DNA of 64,000 nucleotides from Cognatazoarcus halotolerans (GCF_009800965.1 NZ_WUAF01000004.1:124001-188000), one strand, 5' to 3'. Counted from the stretch's first letter, positions 9,238 to 19,569 are shown. Notes: generated by a model not told the origin, from the sequence alone. Program-made: numbers and translations.

Positions 9238-10308
9238 TCAACGACCGCCGAGGCGTTGCAGCATGCGGTAGATGGCCTGGATCTGGATGGCCTTTTTCGA
9301 ATAGTAATCGGGATTCCCGGGCGTTTCGCTGGTGTAACCCCACCAGTCCCAGCAGCCGTCGGGATTCTGCGTGGTGCTGTCGTCGGCGCCCTGGGCCTGT
9401 GGATACAGGATCACGAGATCATTGGCATCGGCCATCTCGTTGTAGCCGGTGGTGGTGTAGTAGCGGTTACCGTAGGGCACCGCGTTGTCCAGATCGGGCC
9501 GGCCGTTGACGTAGTTCACATAGTTGTAGCCCTGCTTGCAGCCGTGCAGCGCCACGTGTACCCGGCACGGTGCGCCCTCCTCGACCGCGCGCGGCACATA
9601 CGCATAGGCGAAATCGCTCATGCTGGCGCGCGGATTGCCATCGAAGAACTCGGTCTGGTCGAAGCGGATGATGCGTCCGCTCAGACGCTCGGCGGGCGGC
9701 TTGAGGGGTCCGTAGATATGCTCGAGGATGTGCCGCGACTGCATGAAGCCGCCATTGTTGATATAGGGCGGCCGATTCACCGGGAGCGGGTTGTCTTCCG
9801 GGTTGTCGGTGATGATCGAGTGCCCGGCCGGCACCGTGTTTTCGTAGAGAATCCGCTCCGGCGCCACGCCCAGCAGCTCGTAGAACCGACGGGTGGTGTC
9901 GACCACGGAGGAATACACGACGCTGTCTTCCGTGCCGGTGAAGATGTACAGCCGTTGTCCGGCAATGTTCTCGATCGGATCGATTTCTCCGTTCGCCGCG
10001 CTCTCGCGTGCCACTTCGGCAAGCCGGCCCGGATTCGGAGCAGTCTGCGGAATCAGTGGATTCATGCACACGTAGAGCGCATTCATGGTCCACGCATCCT
10101 CGGCAATTGCCGCCGCGGCGCGGAAGGACTCGGCGCAGCGGAACGGCCCGCCGGCGATGATTCCGGCGCCGACAAAGGTGGAGGAATGGGCCAGATGCAG
10201 CTGGACGGTCATGAAGGCACCCGAGGACAGGCCGGAGACCGAACTCTGTTCCAGATCAGCCTTGAACGACGGCAAGGGCGGGGCTTTCGGCGATGTGGCA
10301 TTGGGCAT
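9238..10308 (-). CDS. PHB depolymerase family esterase
   Basis: A ~356-residue alpha/beta hydrolase. The lipase-box Ser is in SVSGLSSGAFMTVQ near the N-terminus; YIFTGTEDSVV and HVALHGCKQGYNY (oxyanion/His region) follow as in the esterase/PHB depolymerase family. No signal peptide is visible from MPNATSPK, which has AAGGA seven bases upstream, so it is probably cytoplasmic and acts on granules. The frame is open upstream, but that extension has no supporting ribosome site. The phasin gene is next downstream. Confidence 0.87.
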   Translation of the reverse strand: MPNATSPKAPPLPSFKADLEQSSVSGLSSGAFMTVQLHLAHSSTFVGAGIIAGGPFRCAESFRAAAAIAEDAWTMNALYVCMNPLIPQTAPNPGRLAEVARESAANGEIDPIENIAGQRLYIFTGTEDSVVYSSVVDTTRRFYELLGVAPERILYENTVPAGHSIITDNPEDNPLPVNRPPYINNGGFMQSRHILEHIYGPLKPPAERLSGRIIRFDQTEFFDGNPRASMSDFAYAYVPRAVEEGAPCRVHVALHGCKQGYNYVNYVNGRPDLDNAVPYGNRYYTTTGYNEMADANDLVILYPQAQGADDSTTQNPDGCWDWWGYTSETPGNPDYYSKKAIQIQAIYRMLQRLGGR

Positions 10309-10637
10309 GGCGGATTCCTTGGTGCAATCGGGGCTGGAAGCCGGGTTGCTTCGCCGGACGGGCGCGCTCTGCACGGCGAGCCGGTGCCATACGCTACACC
10401 AGAGTCACGACCGAAAACAGCTTTTTTGCTGCATCGCGCAAAGGCGACCCGAAGCCAGGCCGGGAGACGCCGGCGACGCGTCCGGCGGCGCCCTGGGAGC
10501 CCGAAACGATGTCGGGGACAAGGGATCGTGCATGAAAAAACCGCGACCCCGACAAGCGGAGCCGCGGCAAGGCGGGGAGGGAGTTGCCTGCCATGAGCGA
10601 CGGCGACCCCGCGAGGCCCCCATCGCCGTCGCGACGA
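10309..10637. other. Intergenic region between PHB depolymerase and DUF1329 genes
   Basis: 329 bases without a convincing gene. It contains the putative terminator of the DUF1329 unit at 10535-10567. The segment nearer the depolymerase must hold that gene's promoter, but no clear -35/-10 pair was found. Confidence 0.5.
10535..10567 (-). terminator. Putative terminator downstream of the DUF1329 gene
   Basis: On the minus strand a GC-rich imperfect hairpin (CCGCG arms at 10541-10545 and 10563-10567, with further partial inner pairing) is followed by six U residues (10535-10540). It lies ~70 bases past the DUF1329 stop and would end the long leftward transcript. Confidence 0.5.
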
Positions 10638-11942
10638 TCAGTCGCCGCCGCGCATGTATTGAACCTGAAACATCGAAGCCGGGTTGAGCTTGACGTCGAC
10701 CTGACCCTTGAACTGCCCGGTGGTGCAGTGCTTGCTCTGCACATCGACCATCGAGAAGGCATCGTCAATGCCAATGCCGGAACCCTTGTTGATCGGCAGA
10801 TGGTGATCGGGATGGCTCTTGCCGACAGTCCACACCTTCCACAGCTCTCCCTTGCGGTCATAGACTTCGACCGCACCGTTGAGGTTGCCGAGCTGGGCAT
10901 CCATGTAGAACACCCGCTTCGAGACCGGATGGTTGGCATTGACCGGCGTGGCCTCGACCACGTAGACCTTGCGCAGCTGCCAGGTGCCATCGAAGAAGCA
11001 TTCGCCCTTGCCGCCGAAGTTGACGTACTTGTAGCCGCTGTCGTCCTTGAACTCGTCGGTGAGTTTGAGATCGTTGTGATTCCACATCGGCAGCAGCACG
11101 TTCCTGGTGCCCTTGTAGGCCCACTTCATGTCGGAGACGCGGCCGTTGTAGCCCTCGAAGTCCTCGATCATGAGATCGGAGCCGAGGAAGGCATCGGTGG
11201 TCTGCCCGGTGGCGAGACGACGCACCCGGCGCTGGAAGCCAAGATAGAGATACGCATCGTCGAGCTTCTGGTCGTCGTCATAGCGCTGGATGAGCAGCTG
11301 TGTGTTCTTCAGATCCTGCGGCTCCAGCACTTTCACGTAGATCGCGCGGAACAGGTCGGACGGGTTGGGCGTGACTTCCGGAACCGGCGCATCCTGGACC
11401 CGGTGCTTGAAGTTCAGGAAGTGCATGTTCATCTTGATGGTGCGCTCGAGCTGGCCGCTTTCCATGTTGCGGTACTTCCAGAAGAACGGATAGATGGCCG
11501 CGTTGTCGCCCCAGTTCACGCCGTACTTGTAGTTCCAGGCGAGCTTTTCACCCGCGCGCGGATCCTTTGCGTCAGGCTCTTCCGGGAAGGGCCGTCCGGC
11601 CACGAAACCGGTGATGTCGCCATTCTTGGGACCGAGCTTGGCGGTGTTGAGGTTTTTCCTGGTCGCCTCGACATAGGCCTTGTTCATCTCGAACTGGGTC
11701 GTTGCCCCGACCTTCACCTCGTAGTAACCGTCCTTGATCATCTTGTAGATGCCGACCGCGAGCGCATCCTTGAACTGATCGACGTTGCCCTTGTTGAGCA
11801 CCATGCCCGGACTCATGCCCGGAACACTCGGGAAGCCCTTCTTGTAGGGATTGAAGGTGTTCTCGACGTCAGCCTCGGTGGCGGCGAGCGCACTGCCGAC
11901 CAGGCCGGCGGCGGCCAGCGCGATTGTGAGTTTGCGGATCAT
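10638..11942 (-). CDS. DUF1329 periplasmic/outer-membrane protein
   Basis: A 434-residue protein with a signal peptide (LTIALAAAGLVGSALAA) followed by NPYKKGFPSVPGMSPGM. Length and pattern match DUF1329, described as LolB-like in fold and almost always encoded beside a DUF1302 porin-like protein and an RND protein. It follows the DUF1302 gene with a 17-base gap. A part in moving hydrophobic molecules or lipids through the envelope is a family-level inference; no ligand can be read. Confidence 0.87.
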   Translation of the reverse strand: MIRKLTIALAAAGLVGSALAATEADVENTFNPYKKGFPSVPGMSPGMVLNKGNVDQFKDALAVGIYKMIKDGYYEVKVGATTQFEMNKAYVEATRKNLNTAKLGPKNGDITGFVAGRPFPEEPDAKDPRAGEKLAWNYKYGVNWGDNAAIYPFFWKYRNMESGQLERTIKMNMHFLNFKHRVQDAPVPEVTPNPSDLFRAIYVKVLEPQDLKNTQLLIQRYDDDQKLDDAYLYLGFQRRVRRLATGQTTDAFLGSDLMIEDFEGYNGRVSDMKWAYKGTRNVLLPMWNHNDLKLTDEFKDDSGYKYVNFGGKGECFFDGTWQLRKVYVVEATPVNANHPVSKRVFYMDAQLGNLNGAVEVYDRKGELWKVWTVGKSHPDHHLPINKGSGIGIDDAFSMVDVQSKHCTTGQFKGQVDVKLNPASMFQVQYMRGGD

Positions 11943-11959
11943 CGTGTTTGTCTCCTCTA

Positions 11960-13945
11960 TCAGAATTTGTAGCGCAGCTTGAAGAAGACTTCGTCTTCGT
12001 ACATGGCGGTGCCGATCGGCCCGGCGCGGAAGCGGCCGAGCGGCTCATAGCTGCCGAGACCGGCCGAGTAGCCAACGTCTGTCAACGGGCCGGTGAAGGG
12101 TGCATAGGGATTGCAGCTGCGGCAGTCGTCGAAACGCGCGCCGGAATTGGAACCACCCTTGAAGCTGGCGCCGATCTCGACCTTGAGGTCGTCGCTGACG
12201 CTCCACTCGACCTTCGGCGCAATCGTGTGGGCACGGGCGCGGAAGTCCCGCGCGATGATCAGCTCGGGGCTCAGGCGGTCGTTCATGAGGAAAGCCTTGA
12301 TCAGCAGGGTGCCGATGAAGTTGTCCTTCCAGTCCGGCATCCCCACCGGGCCGAGTGCGTTGACCGCGCCGCTGGGTGCCGTGCGGGTCCCGGTGTCGTA
12401 GTACTCGTGGTCGAAGATGTGCTGCCAGAAGATCTGGCCCGAAATGAGCGTGGTACGACGCGGGTTGATCCACGGGATGAAGGTCGGCCGGTCGACGCCG
12501 ATCACGCCACGGAACACGCGGTTGCGCGAGTACAGGCGTTCGCGCGCGCTGTTGGCAAATTCCTCGCCCCAGGTCATCGCACCTTCCATCCGCACCGCTG
12601 CGCCGATCGACTCGGCCTCCATGTCGAGCGAACCGCCGATCAGGTTGACCCGGGGGTAATGCACGTCGAAGGCGATCAGGTTGGTCTCGGCGGCGGTCTT
12701 GGGCGCGCCGGTGAAGGGATTGGTCGGACCGGTGACCAGACCGCGCAGCGACGGCAGTTGCGAGCGGTAGGTCAGCGCATTCAGCGAGAAGGAAAGCCCG
12801 CTCTCGCTGACCCCTTCGAACTTGACGCCGAGCTGGGTGTTTTCGAGCGACCACTTGGGCAGGTCGACGTTGCGGATGCCGATCTGGTTCGGGCCGAAAT
12901 CGGTGGCGACGTTTCCACCGGCGAAGTTCGCCACCGTGCCGCCGTTGTCCCACAGGTTGGCCATGCCGCGGAAGAAGCAGCCGGCATCGAGGATCACATT
13001 GGGCGAACCGCACTGGCCGAGGTTGTTCGGGCGAAACTTGTCGAAGTTCCAGACGATCTGCAGGTTCCGGTCCTGCATCGACTCGCTCGGTCCCATGCGG
13101 TACTCGGCCTGGGCAATCCACATCGGGATGCGGATGTCCTCCAGCTCGTCATAGATGTTGTTGCGCGAGTAGTCGACCGGGTTGATCACGTCGAGCACGC
13201 GGAACAGGTCGGTACGCCCCCACACCACCTGCTGCTTGCCGATCTTGAGGAACATCGACTTGCCTGCATCAAGTGGAATGGTGTTCTTGACGTAGGCTTC
13301 GCGGATGAAATCCAGCCGATCGTTGAATTCCGGCAGCTCGAGCTGGCTCTTGTCGAGATCGCCATAACCGCCGAAGTCACGACAGCCACGACTGTCGGTA
13401 TCGCAGGGGCGCACCGGCACACCGAAGGCCACGTCGCCCCCCGGGTAGCCGTGCCAGCGATCGCCGAGCACACGCATGCCGTCGTTCGGGTTGGCATTGA
13501 TGTCGAATCCGAAGGCGTTCCCCGGAGGGCCGGAAGCATTGTTCACGATGCCGCCGCCGTGCGGGACCGTGGTACTGCCGCCCGCACCGGACACGTTGCC
13601 GAGCTCGATCGGCCCACCGGCGTTGTCGCCGTACTGGCCGCTGTTCATGCGATAGACGCCGTCCCAGCTGCCGCGCAGCACGCTGTGAAAACCCCAGCCG
13701 GCACGCAATTTCTTGTCGGCCTCGATCTGCAGGGTGTTGCGGAACTTCGACAGACCGACCGATTTCCCGGTGGCATCCTTGCCACGAAACGCGGTGTGAT
13801 TCTCGTACGTGACGTCGGTGTTCCACGGCGTGTCCTCCCCGCCGATGTCGGGCAGGCTGGCCGCCCAGGCGGGCGCCGCGAGCGCGAGCGATACAGCAAG
13901 CGCGCACGACCTTGCCGGCGGCCTGATACCAATTGGCTTCCTCAT
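11960..13945 (-). CDS. DUF1302 outer-membrane beta-barrel protein
   Basis: A 661-residue protein with a signal peptide (SCALAVSLALAAPAWA) and many alternating amphipathic strands. It ends in MYEDEVFFKLRYKF, a C-terminal Phe preceded by aromatics, as in BAM-inserted porins. Internal KIGKQQVVWGRTDLFRVLDV is typical of DUF1302. It sits between the RND and DUF1329 genes on one strand, so the three probably form one envelope assembly. Downstream of the meta-cleavage operon, aromatic or hydrophobic traffic is a reasonable inference. Confidence 0.87.
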   Translation of the reverse strand: MRKPIGIRPPARSCALAVSLALAAPAWAASLPDIGGEDTPWNTDVTYENHTAFRGKDATGKSVGLSKFRNTLQIEADKKLRAGWGFHSVLRGSWDGVYRMNSGQYGDNAGGPIELGNVSGAGGSTTVPHGGGIVNNASGPPGNAFGFDINANPNDGMRVLGDRWHGYPGGDVAFGVPVRPCDTDSRGCRDFGGYGDLDKSQLELPEFNDRLDFIREAYVKNTIPLDAGKSMFLKIGKQQVVWGRTDLFRVLDVINPVDYSRNNIYDELEDIRIPMWIAQAEYRMGPSESMQDRNLQIVWNFDKFRPNNLGQCGSPNVILDAGCFFRGMANLWDNGGTVANFAGGNVATDFGPNQIGIRNVDLPKWSLENTQLGVKFEGVSESGLSFSLNALTYRSQLPSLRGLVTGPTNPFTGAPKTAAETNLIAFDVHYPRVNLIGGSLDMEAESIGAAVRMEGAMTWGEEFANSARERLYSRNRVFRGVIGVDRPTFIPWINPRRTTLISGQIFWQHIFDHEYYDTGTRTAPSGAVNALGPVGMPDWKDNFIGTLLIKAFLMNDRLSPELIIARDFRARAHTIAPKVEWSVSDDLKVEIGASFKGGSNSGARFDDCRSCNPYAPFTGPLTDVGYSAGLGSYEPLGRFRAGPIGTAMYEDEVFFKLRYKF

Positions 13946-14000
13946 CCTATGTCTCCTTCCTTGTTATGAAAAGCTTTGGGCGAATGGTCCGCCCCCTCCC

Positions 14001-16430
14001 CTACGCGATCTTGCGATCGACGATTTCCTGCGGCTCCTCGTCGTCAACCTCCAGTACGCCGTCCTCGTCGTAGTGCGCGGCCGTGACGAACTTGGGTTTG
14101 AACACCACGCACCAGCTGGGCACGATCAGCACCGCGGCGATGGCATTGACGATGAGCATGAAAGACAGCAGCACTGCGGCATCCGACTGGAAGCGCAGGT
14201 CCGACATGAAGATCCACATCACCACGCCGGCGATCAGCGTGATGGCGGTGAACGAAACGGCGTAACCGGTGGTGGCGACGGCGGTGATGACCGACTGCTT
14301 GATGTCATGCAGGCGCGCGTATTCCTCGCGGATGCGGTCCATGAAGTACACCGCGTAGTCGATTCCGACGCCGACCCCGACCGCGATCACCGGAACCGTA
14401 TTCACGTTGATGCCGATGTTCGCCGCGCCCATGTAGGCGTAGGTCATGAGCGTCGAGAACAGCATCGGCAGGACCATCAGCCAGCCTGCGTGAAGCGAGC
14501 TGTAATAGACCATCACCAGCAGGAAGGCGAGCGCCATCACCGCTGGGATGATGATCATGTGGTCGGTGTGCAGCGCCTGGTTACCGGCCGCCGTGACGCC
14601 GATGATGCCGCCACCCAGCTCGATGTGCAGCCCCGGCACCTCGGCCTCGATCTTCCTGATGCCCTCTTCGGCGAGCGCCACCACCCGGTTGATCGTCACA
14701 GCCTGATGGTCCTTGTAGTAGAAGACCATGTCTGCCTCGTCCTCGCTCGAGGTGATGAACTCCTTGAGCGCGCCGGGGATCGGGCTCGAGGCGAGGTAGG
14801 CGAACATCAGCCCGCCGATCTCCTCCGCGGTATCCGGCACCTGCATCCAGCGCGGATCGTCGTTGTGGGTGAGCTTGTTCACCACCCGCACCACACCGGG
14901 CAAGGCTTTGGTGCCGCCAAGGGTCGGGTCGGAGAGCATGTGCGCCTGGAAACGCTCGATCACCGCCATCACCTCGGGCCGCTTGATACCGCCCTTCTCG
15001 TCGGTACGTGCCACCACGTGCAGTTCTTCCGAGCCCGGGAAACGATGGTTGATCGCCGCCGTCGAGATGTTGTAATCGTGGTTGCGATGCAACAGCGGCG
15101 AGCCCGGCTCGGACTCTCCGAGCTGCACCTTGGTGACGAAGTACATGCCGCCGACCGCGCCGATGAGGGTCAGCAGCAGGATCGAGCGCGCACCGCCATC
15201 GGTTCCCCCGGTACGGGCCATGGCCGCGCCGAGGAAATTGCGGATGCCCTGGTTGGCGTTCTCGGTAGTGCGCGGCTGCGGCAGCACCGTCAGTGCCAGC
15301 GGCACCATGAAGTGCACCGTGAAGATCACCGAGAAGCCCCAGAAACCGGCGGCGATACCAAGCTTGTGGTTGAACGGTGCGGCACCGAGCACCAGCACGG
15401 CAATGCCCACCGCATCGACGATGATCGCCAGCGAGCCTGGCCGGAACAGTGCGTCGAGCGCATTCCGGGCGGCCTGCTTGCCGTTCTTCACGATCGCCAG
15501 TTCCTCGTAATAGCGCGCCACCAGCTGCACCCCGTGGGATGTGGCGCGGGCGGCGATGAGGAAGGGAATCGGCAAGGACAGCGGCTCGAGATTGATGCCG
15601 ACCATGGCCATGAAGCCGAGGCCCCATATCGACGACAGGGCGATGCCGAGCAGTGGCAGCGCAATACCGTAGAAACGCCGGAAATAGACGATCAGCAAGG
15701 CCGCCAGCAAGAGCAGCGTCCACGCCAGGATCTCGACGATCTGGTTAACGTAGGTATATACCCAGCCGGTGAGCACCGGGTTGCCGGTGACGTAGATCTT
15801 GTGCCCCGGTACGGAAAGATCGTTGCGCACCTTCATGAGCGCATCGAAAGTGGCCTTGTAGTCGATGTCGCTCTCGTTGAGCTGGGCCTTGATCAAGGCC
15901 GCCTTCAGATCGGGCGACACCAGCAGGCCGTACATCGTCGGGTTGGCGATGACGTCCTTCTTGAGCTGCTCGAGTTCGGCGACCGAGCGGGTCTCCTTGA
16001 GCGGATCGTAGTAGGCCTTGGAAGCAAAGCCGCCCTGTTCGTCGAGATAGCTCTTGCGGGCGGTGCGGTGGGTGAGGCTCGAGACCAGGTTGTGGTTCAC
16101 CCCGGGCAGGCTGTCGACGCCCTGGGTGGCGTGATGAATGAGCGCCAGGGTCTGGTCGTTGAAGATGGTGCCCTGCTCCACCTCCACCGCCATGATGATC
16201 ATGTTGGCGCCGCCGAAGTTTTCCTTCAGCCGGTTGTACACCTTGATGTACGGATGGTTCTGCGGCAGCAGATCGGAAAAGTCGGAATAGACCCTGAGCT
16301 TGGGCAGCGCCATCGCGAACAGCATGGTCACCGCGAGGATCATCGACAGGATGATCTTCGGATTGGCAAAGATCCACTCCTCCGCGCGATGCAGGGAATG
16401 GGTAACGGAATGTCTGAATTTATTGACCAT
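14001..16430 (-). CDS. RND/MMPL-family inner-membrane transporter
   Basis: An 809-residue protein with two repeated halves. Each has an N-terminal helix, a ~200-residue periplasmic region and a bundle of five helices. The motifs VGVGVGIDYAVYFMDRIREEY and PFLIAARATSHGVQLVARYYE mark the RND/MMPL proton-relay regions. Unlike classical HAE/HME pumps it is ~800 residues and has no periplasmic adaptor encoded nearby. It belongs to the group encoded with DUF1302 and DUF1329. Substrate unknown. Confidence 0.88.
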   Translation of the reverse strand: MVNKFRHSVTHSLHRAEEWIFANPKIILSMILAVTMLFAMALPKLRVYSDFSDLLPQNHPYIKVYNRLKENFGGANMIIMAVEVEQGTIFNDQTLALIHHATQGVDSLPGVNHNLVSSLTHRTARKSYLDEQGGFASKAYYDPLKETRSVAELEQLKKDVIANPTMYGLLVSPDLKAALIKAQLNESDIDYKATFDALMKVRNDLSVPGHKIYVTGNPVLTGWVYTYVNQIVEILAWTLLLLAALLIVYFRRFYGIALPLLGIALSSIWGLGFMAMVGINLEPLSLPIPFLIAARATSHGVQLVARYYEELAIVKNGKQAARNALDALFRPGSLAIIVDAVGIAVLVLGAAPFNHKLGIAAGFWGFSVIFTVHFMVPLALTVLPQPRTTENANQGIRNFLGAAMARTGGTDGGARSILLLTLIGAVGGMYFVTKVQLGESEPGSPLLHRNHDYNISTAAINHRFPGSEELHVVARTDEKGGIKRPEVMAVIERFQAHMLSDPTLGGTKALPGVVRVVNKLTHNDDPRWMQVPDTAEEIGGLMFAYLASSPIPGALKEFITSSEDEADMVFYYKDHQAVTINRVVALAEEGIRKIEAEVPGLHIELGGGIIGVTAAGNQALHTDHMIIIPAVMALAFLLVMVYYSSLHAGWLMVLPMLFSTLMTYAYMGAANIGINVNTVPVIAVGVGVGIDYAVYFMDRIREEYARLHDIKQSVITAVATTGYAVSFTAITLIAGVVMWIFMSDLRFQSDAAVLLSFMLIVNAIAAVLIVPSWCVVFKPKFVTAAHYDEDGVLEVDDEEPQEIVDRKIA

Positions 16431-16440
16431 GATTGCCGCC

Positions 16441-17415
16441 TCAGCCGCCGCTTGCGGACTTGGTGCCGATCACCCGCAGCAGGCCGCCGGGGCCTCCTGC
16501 AACGATCGCGGATTGACCAGGCAGGGACGTGCCCGCCGCGAAAAAGGCCGGGATGGGGTCCGGATAGGCAACCGACCGCCAGGTATCACCCTCGAGCCGT
16601 GCAAGGACACCATCCGCACCCACACCGTGGGGCACGCCGTCGTGCATGAAGAGCCGGTACAGCGGGACATCGGCGGCATTCGCCTGCTTTTCCCAGGTGA
16701 GGCCGCCATCGGTGGTGTGGAGCATCTGCCCGGCGATGCCGCTCACGAAGCCTTCTTCCGGGCTCGTGAACAGCGCGGCGTAGGGGTAGAACTCGTCCGG
16801 CATGGCGCCGCGGGCCGCCCAGTTCGCCCCACCGTCCTCTGAAACCAGGACCATGCCGAACTCGCCAGTCGCGATCGCAAAGTTGTCCGAGACGAACTGC
16901 AGGCCGGTGATCTGCGCGTCTTCACCCATGTCGGTGACGGTCCAGCTCGCGCCTCGATCCGTACTGTGGGCGATCATCGATCGCGTGCCGGCCACCCACC
17001 AACCGCCCTGTCGGTCGCAGGCGACGGTGAGCGGTACTCGCGGTTTGTCGAGCGTGGCCGATTTCCAGCCGCTGCCGTCCGCGCCAGCCGACCACACCTT
17101 GCGATAGAAATCCACGCCGAGGAAACTGCCGTCCGGGCACACCGTGATGCCGATCAGGGACGCCGGCCCGAGAGTCTCGCGGCGCCAGGTCTTGCCCTGA
17201 TCCGCGGAAACCAGCACAACCCCCGCCTGCGAGGCGGCAACCACGGTCTTGCCATTGGCAGCCAGTGCCTGCGTCGTGTCATATCGCTGCACCGGCCGGG
17301 TTCTTTCGGCCTCGATTGCGCTCATGTCCGGGCCGGCGGAGCACGCGCTCAGCCCGACACCGGCGATCGCCAGGCACGCGGCCAGCGGCGCCTGAAATCT
17401 TCTTGTATTCACCAT
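16441..17415 (-). CDS. YCF48-like beta-propeller lipoprotein
   Basis: A 324-residue protein with a lipoprotein signal: hydrophobic CLAIAGVGLSAC, with Cys of the LSAC lipobox near residue 25. It has repeated propeller blades with BNR/YCF48-type SxDxGxxW motifs (SADQGKTWRR, STDRGASWTV, SEDGGANWAA, TTDGGLTWEK). It starts the RND/DUF1302/DUF1329 unit, 11 bases ahead of the RND gene. AGGAGG lies so close to the ATG that the next codon, GTG, may be the true start. Probably an envelope assembly factor. Confidence 0.82.
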   Translation of the reverse strand: MVNTRRFQAPLAACLAIAGVGLSACSAGPDMSAIEAERTRPVQRYDTTQALAANGKTVVAASQAGVVLVSADQGKTWRRETLGPASLIGITVCPDGSFLGVDFYRKVWSAGADGSGWKSATLDKPRVPLTVACDRQGGWWVAGTRSMIAHSTDRGASWTVTDMGEDAQITGLQFVSDNFAIATGEFGMVLVSEDGGANWAARGAMPDEFYPYAALFTSPEEGFVSGIAGQMLHTTDGGLTWEKQANAADVPLYRLFMHDGVPHGVGADGVLARLEGDTWRSVAYPDPIPAFFAAGTSLPGQSAIVAGGPGGLLRVIGTKSASGG

Positions 17416-17525
17416 CTCCTCCTTTTTTGGGCGCGAAAAGGCCCCCGCCGCGCCTCGCGGGCGCAGCGTCTTCTGCTTTTCTTTTCTTTTAGGTGTGTGC
17501 GGCGGGCCTGCGCCGCGGCGATTCG

Positions 17526-17717
17526 CTAGCGGCCGAGATCCTTGGCCGTGCTACCGGCGATACCCCAGTTCTCCTTGGGCATGTCGTGGATCCACACCCT
17601 CACATTGGCCTGCGGCGCGTCGAGCGCCTCGACGAGTGCCTGGGTGACTTTCTGGATGACCGCCCGTTTCTGCTCTTCGGTACGGCCTTCGATCAGGTAG
17701 ATCTGTGCAAATGGCAT
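17526..17717 (-). CDS. dmpI: 4-oxalocrotonate tautomerase
   Basis: A 63-residue protein with Pro directly after the initiator Met, the catalytic base of this family. It continues FAQIYLIEGRTEEQKRAVI with conserved Arg in NVRVWIHD and the KENWGIAG motif. It isomerises 4-oxalocrotonate from the enol to the keto form in the dehydrogenase branch of catechol meta-cleavage. AGGAGG precedes the ATG. It is the last classical pathway gene before the envelope genes. Confidence 0.93.
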   Translation of the reverse strand: MPFAQIYLIEGRTEEQKRAVIQKVTQALVEALDAPQANVRVWIHDMPKENWGIAGSTAKDLGR

Positions 17718-17742
17718 TTTTCCCCTCCTTTATTCCGTTCAA

Positions 17743-18531
17743 TCAGCAAAAGCGCAGCGACACCGAACCCATTCCCTGAACGCGCAGCGTGACCGCGTCG
17801 CCCGCCGCGACCGGCACCGCCTCGGTGATGCCGCCGGACAGGATCAGCGTGCCGGCGGGAATCTCCTCACCCTTCGCGCCGAGCATGTTGGCGAGCATCG
17901 CGATCGCCGCGGCGGGGTGACCGAGCACCGCCGCGCCGGCGCCGAAGGCGACCGGCTCGCCGTTCTTCTCGAGCACTACACCGACCGTGCGCAGGTCGAC
18001 TTCCTTCGCAGGGCGGGCCATGCCACCAATCACATAGCGCGCGGCGGAGGTGTTGTCGGCCACCACACTCTTCAGGTCGAACTTGAAGTCGCGGTAGCGG
18101 CTGTCGATGACCTCGATGCCGGGCAGCACGAAATCGGTGGCGGCGAGCACCGCCCCGATATGGCAACCCGGCCCTTTCAGCGGCGCCTTGGTGACGAAGG
18201 CAATCTCCGGCTCGACCTTTGGATGAATGAGCTCCGAAACCTTGACCTCGCCGCCCTCGGGTACCGTGTAGTAGTCGGCCATGAAGCCGAAAACCGGCTC
18301 GGTCACGCCCATCTGCTTCATCTTGGCGTGCGAGGTAAGCCCGGCCTTGAGGCCGACGATGCGGTTGCCACGGGCGATCTTGCGGGCGCGGATCGCATCC
18401 TGGATCGCGTAGGCATCCTCGAAATCCATGTCAGGGAATTCGTCGGTGATCTTCGGCGTATCGCGCGCTTCGAGCTCGCAGGTCTCGAGGTGCTCGGCGA
18501 GCCGGGCAATGGTGGCCTGGTCGAGCTTCAT
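17743..18531 (-). CDS. dmpH: 4-oxalocrotonate decarboxylase
   Basis: A 262-residue protein of the fumarylacetoacetase-like hydratase/decarboxylase family. The pattern includes [37 protein letters not shown] (metal-binding Glu residues) and [13 protein letters not shown]. The start overlaps the dmpG stop as ATGA (18528-18531), indicating translational coupling. It converts 4-oxalocrotonate (keto form) to 2-hydroxypenta-2,4-dienoate and usually acts in complex with DmpE. It is paralogous to the hydratase at 20570; gene order separates the two. Confidence 0.92.
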   Translation of the reverse strand: MKLDQATIARLAEHLETCELEARDTPKITDEFPDMDFEDAYAIQDAIRARKIARGNRIVGLKAGLTSHAKMKQMGVTEPVFGFMADYYTVPEGGEVKVSELIHPKVEPEIAFVTKAPLKGPGCHIGAVLAATDFVLPGIEVIDSRYRDFKFDLKSVVADNTSAARYVIGGMARPAKEVDLRTVGVVLEKNGEPVAFGAGAAVLGHPAAAIAMLANMLGAKGEEIPAGTLILSGGITEAVPVAAGDAVTLRVQGMGSVSLRFC

Positions 18532-19559
18532 GCCGCCACTCCCTTGGCCTTCGCCAGGTTCATCGCGGTGTCCTCGATCATGTCTTCCTGTCCGCCGACC
18601 ATGCCGCGCCGGCCCATCTCGACGAGGATGTCGCGTGCCGAGACGCCGTACTTCTTCTCGGCCCGCTTGGCGAACAGCAGGAAGGAGCCGTACACCCCGG
18701 CATAGCCGAGCGTGAGCGCGTCCCGGTCGATGCGGATCGGGAAATCCATGATCGGCACCACCAGGTCTTCGGCCACGTCCTGGATCTTGAAGACGTCCAC
18801 CCCGGTGTCGATGCCCATCAGGTCGCATACCGCGATGAACACCTCCATCGGCGTGTTGCCCGCGCCGGCACCCAGGCCCGCCGCGGCCGCGTCGATCCGG
18901 GTGGCGCCAACCTCGATCGCCGCGAGGCTGTTGGCCACGCCCATGGCAAGGTTGTGGTGGCCGTGGAAGCCCAGTTCGGTCTCCGGCTTGAGCGCCTCGC
19001 GCACCGCAGTGAGCCGTGCCTTGACCGTGTCGGGCAGCAGGTGGCCGGCCGAGTCGGTGATGTAGATGCAGTTGGCGCCATAGCCTTCCATCAGCTTGGC
19101 CTGCTTGACCAGCCCTTCGGGGCTGTTCATGTGCGCCATCATGAGGAAGCCGACGGTGTCCATGCCGAGCTTGCGGGCCATGCCGATGTGCTGCTCGGAG
19201 ACATCCGCTTCGGTGCAGTGGGTCGCCACGCGGATGGTGTTCACCCCCAGCTCGTGGGCCATCTTGAGATGATCGACGGTGCCGATGCCGGGCAGCAGCA
19301 GGGCCGACACCTTGGCCTGCTTCATGAGCGGGATGACGGTGGACAGGTATTCCTCGTCGGTGTGGGCCGGAAAACCATAGTTCACCGAGCTGCCGCCGAG
19401 CCCATCGCCGTGGGTGACCTCGATCAGCGGAATGCCCGCTTCGTCGAGCCCGCAGGCGATGCTCTTCATCTGCTCGAGCGTCATCAGGTGACGCTTCGGA
19501 TGCATGCCGTCGCGCAGGGTCATGTCGTGGACGGTGATCTTCTTGCCTTTGAGATCCAT
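18528..19559 (-). CDS. dmpG: 4-hydroxy-2-oxovalerate aldolase
   Basis: A 343-residue DRE-TIM metallolyase. [18 protein letters not shown] carries the Asp/Arg catalytic motif, and [20 protein letters not shown] the His-x-His metal ligands. It splits 4-hydroxy-2-oxovalerate to pyruvate and acetaldehyde, which is channelled to DmpF. AAGGAGG is seven bases before ATG (MDLKGKK), so I start there although the frame is open further upstream. Confidence 0.95.
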   Translation of the reverse strand: MDLKGKKITVHDMTLRDGMHPKRHLMTLEQMKSIACGLDEAGIPLIEVTHGDGLGGSSVNYGFPAHTDEEYLSTVIPLMKQAKVSALLLPGIGTVDHLKMAHELGVNTIRVATHCTEADVSEQHIGMARKLGMDTVGFLMMAHMNSPEGLVKQAKLMEGYGANCIYITDSAGHLLPDTVKARLTAVREALKPETELGFHGHHNLAMGVANSLAAIEVGATRIDAAAAGLGAGAGNTPMEVFIAVCDLMGIDTGVDVFKIQDVAEDLVVPIMDFPIRIDRDALTLGYAGVYGSFLLFAKRAEKKYGVSARDILVEMGRRGMVGGQEDMIEDTAMNLAKAKGVAA

Positions 19560-19569
19560 GACGGCCTCC

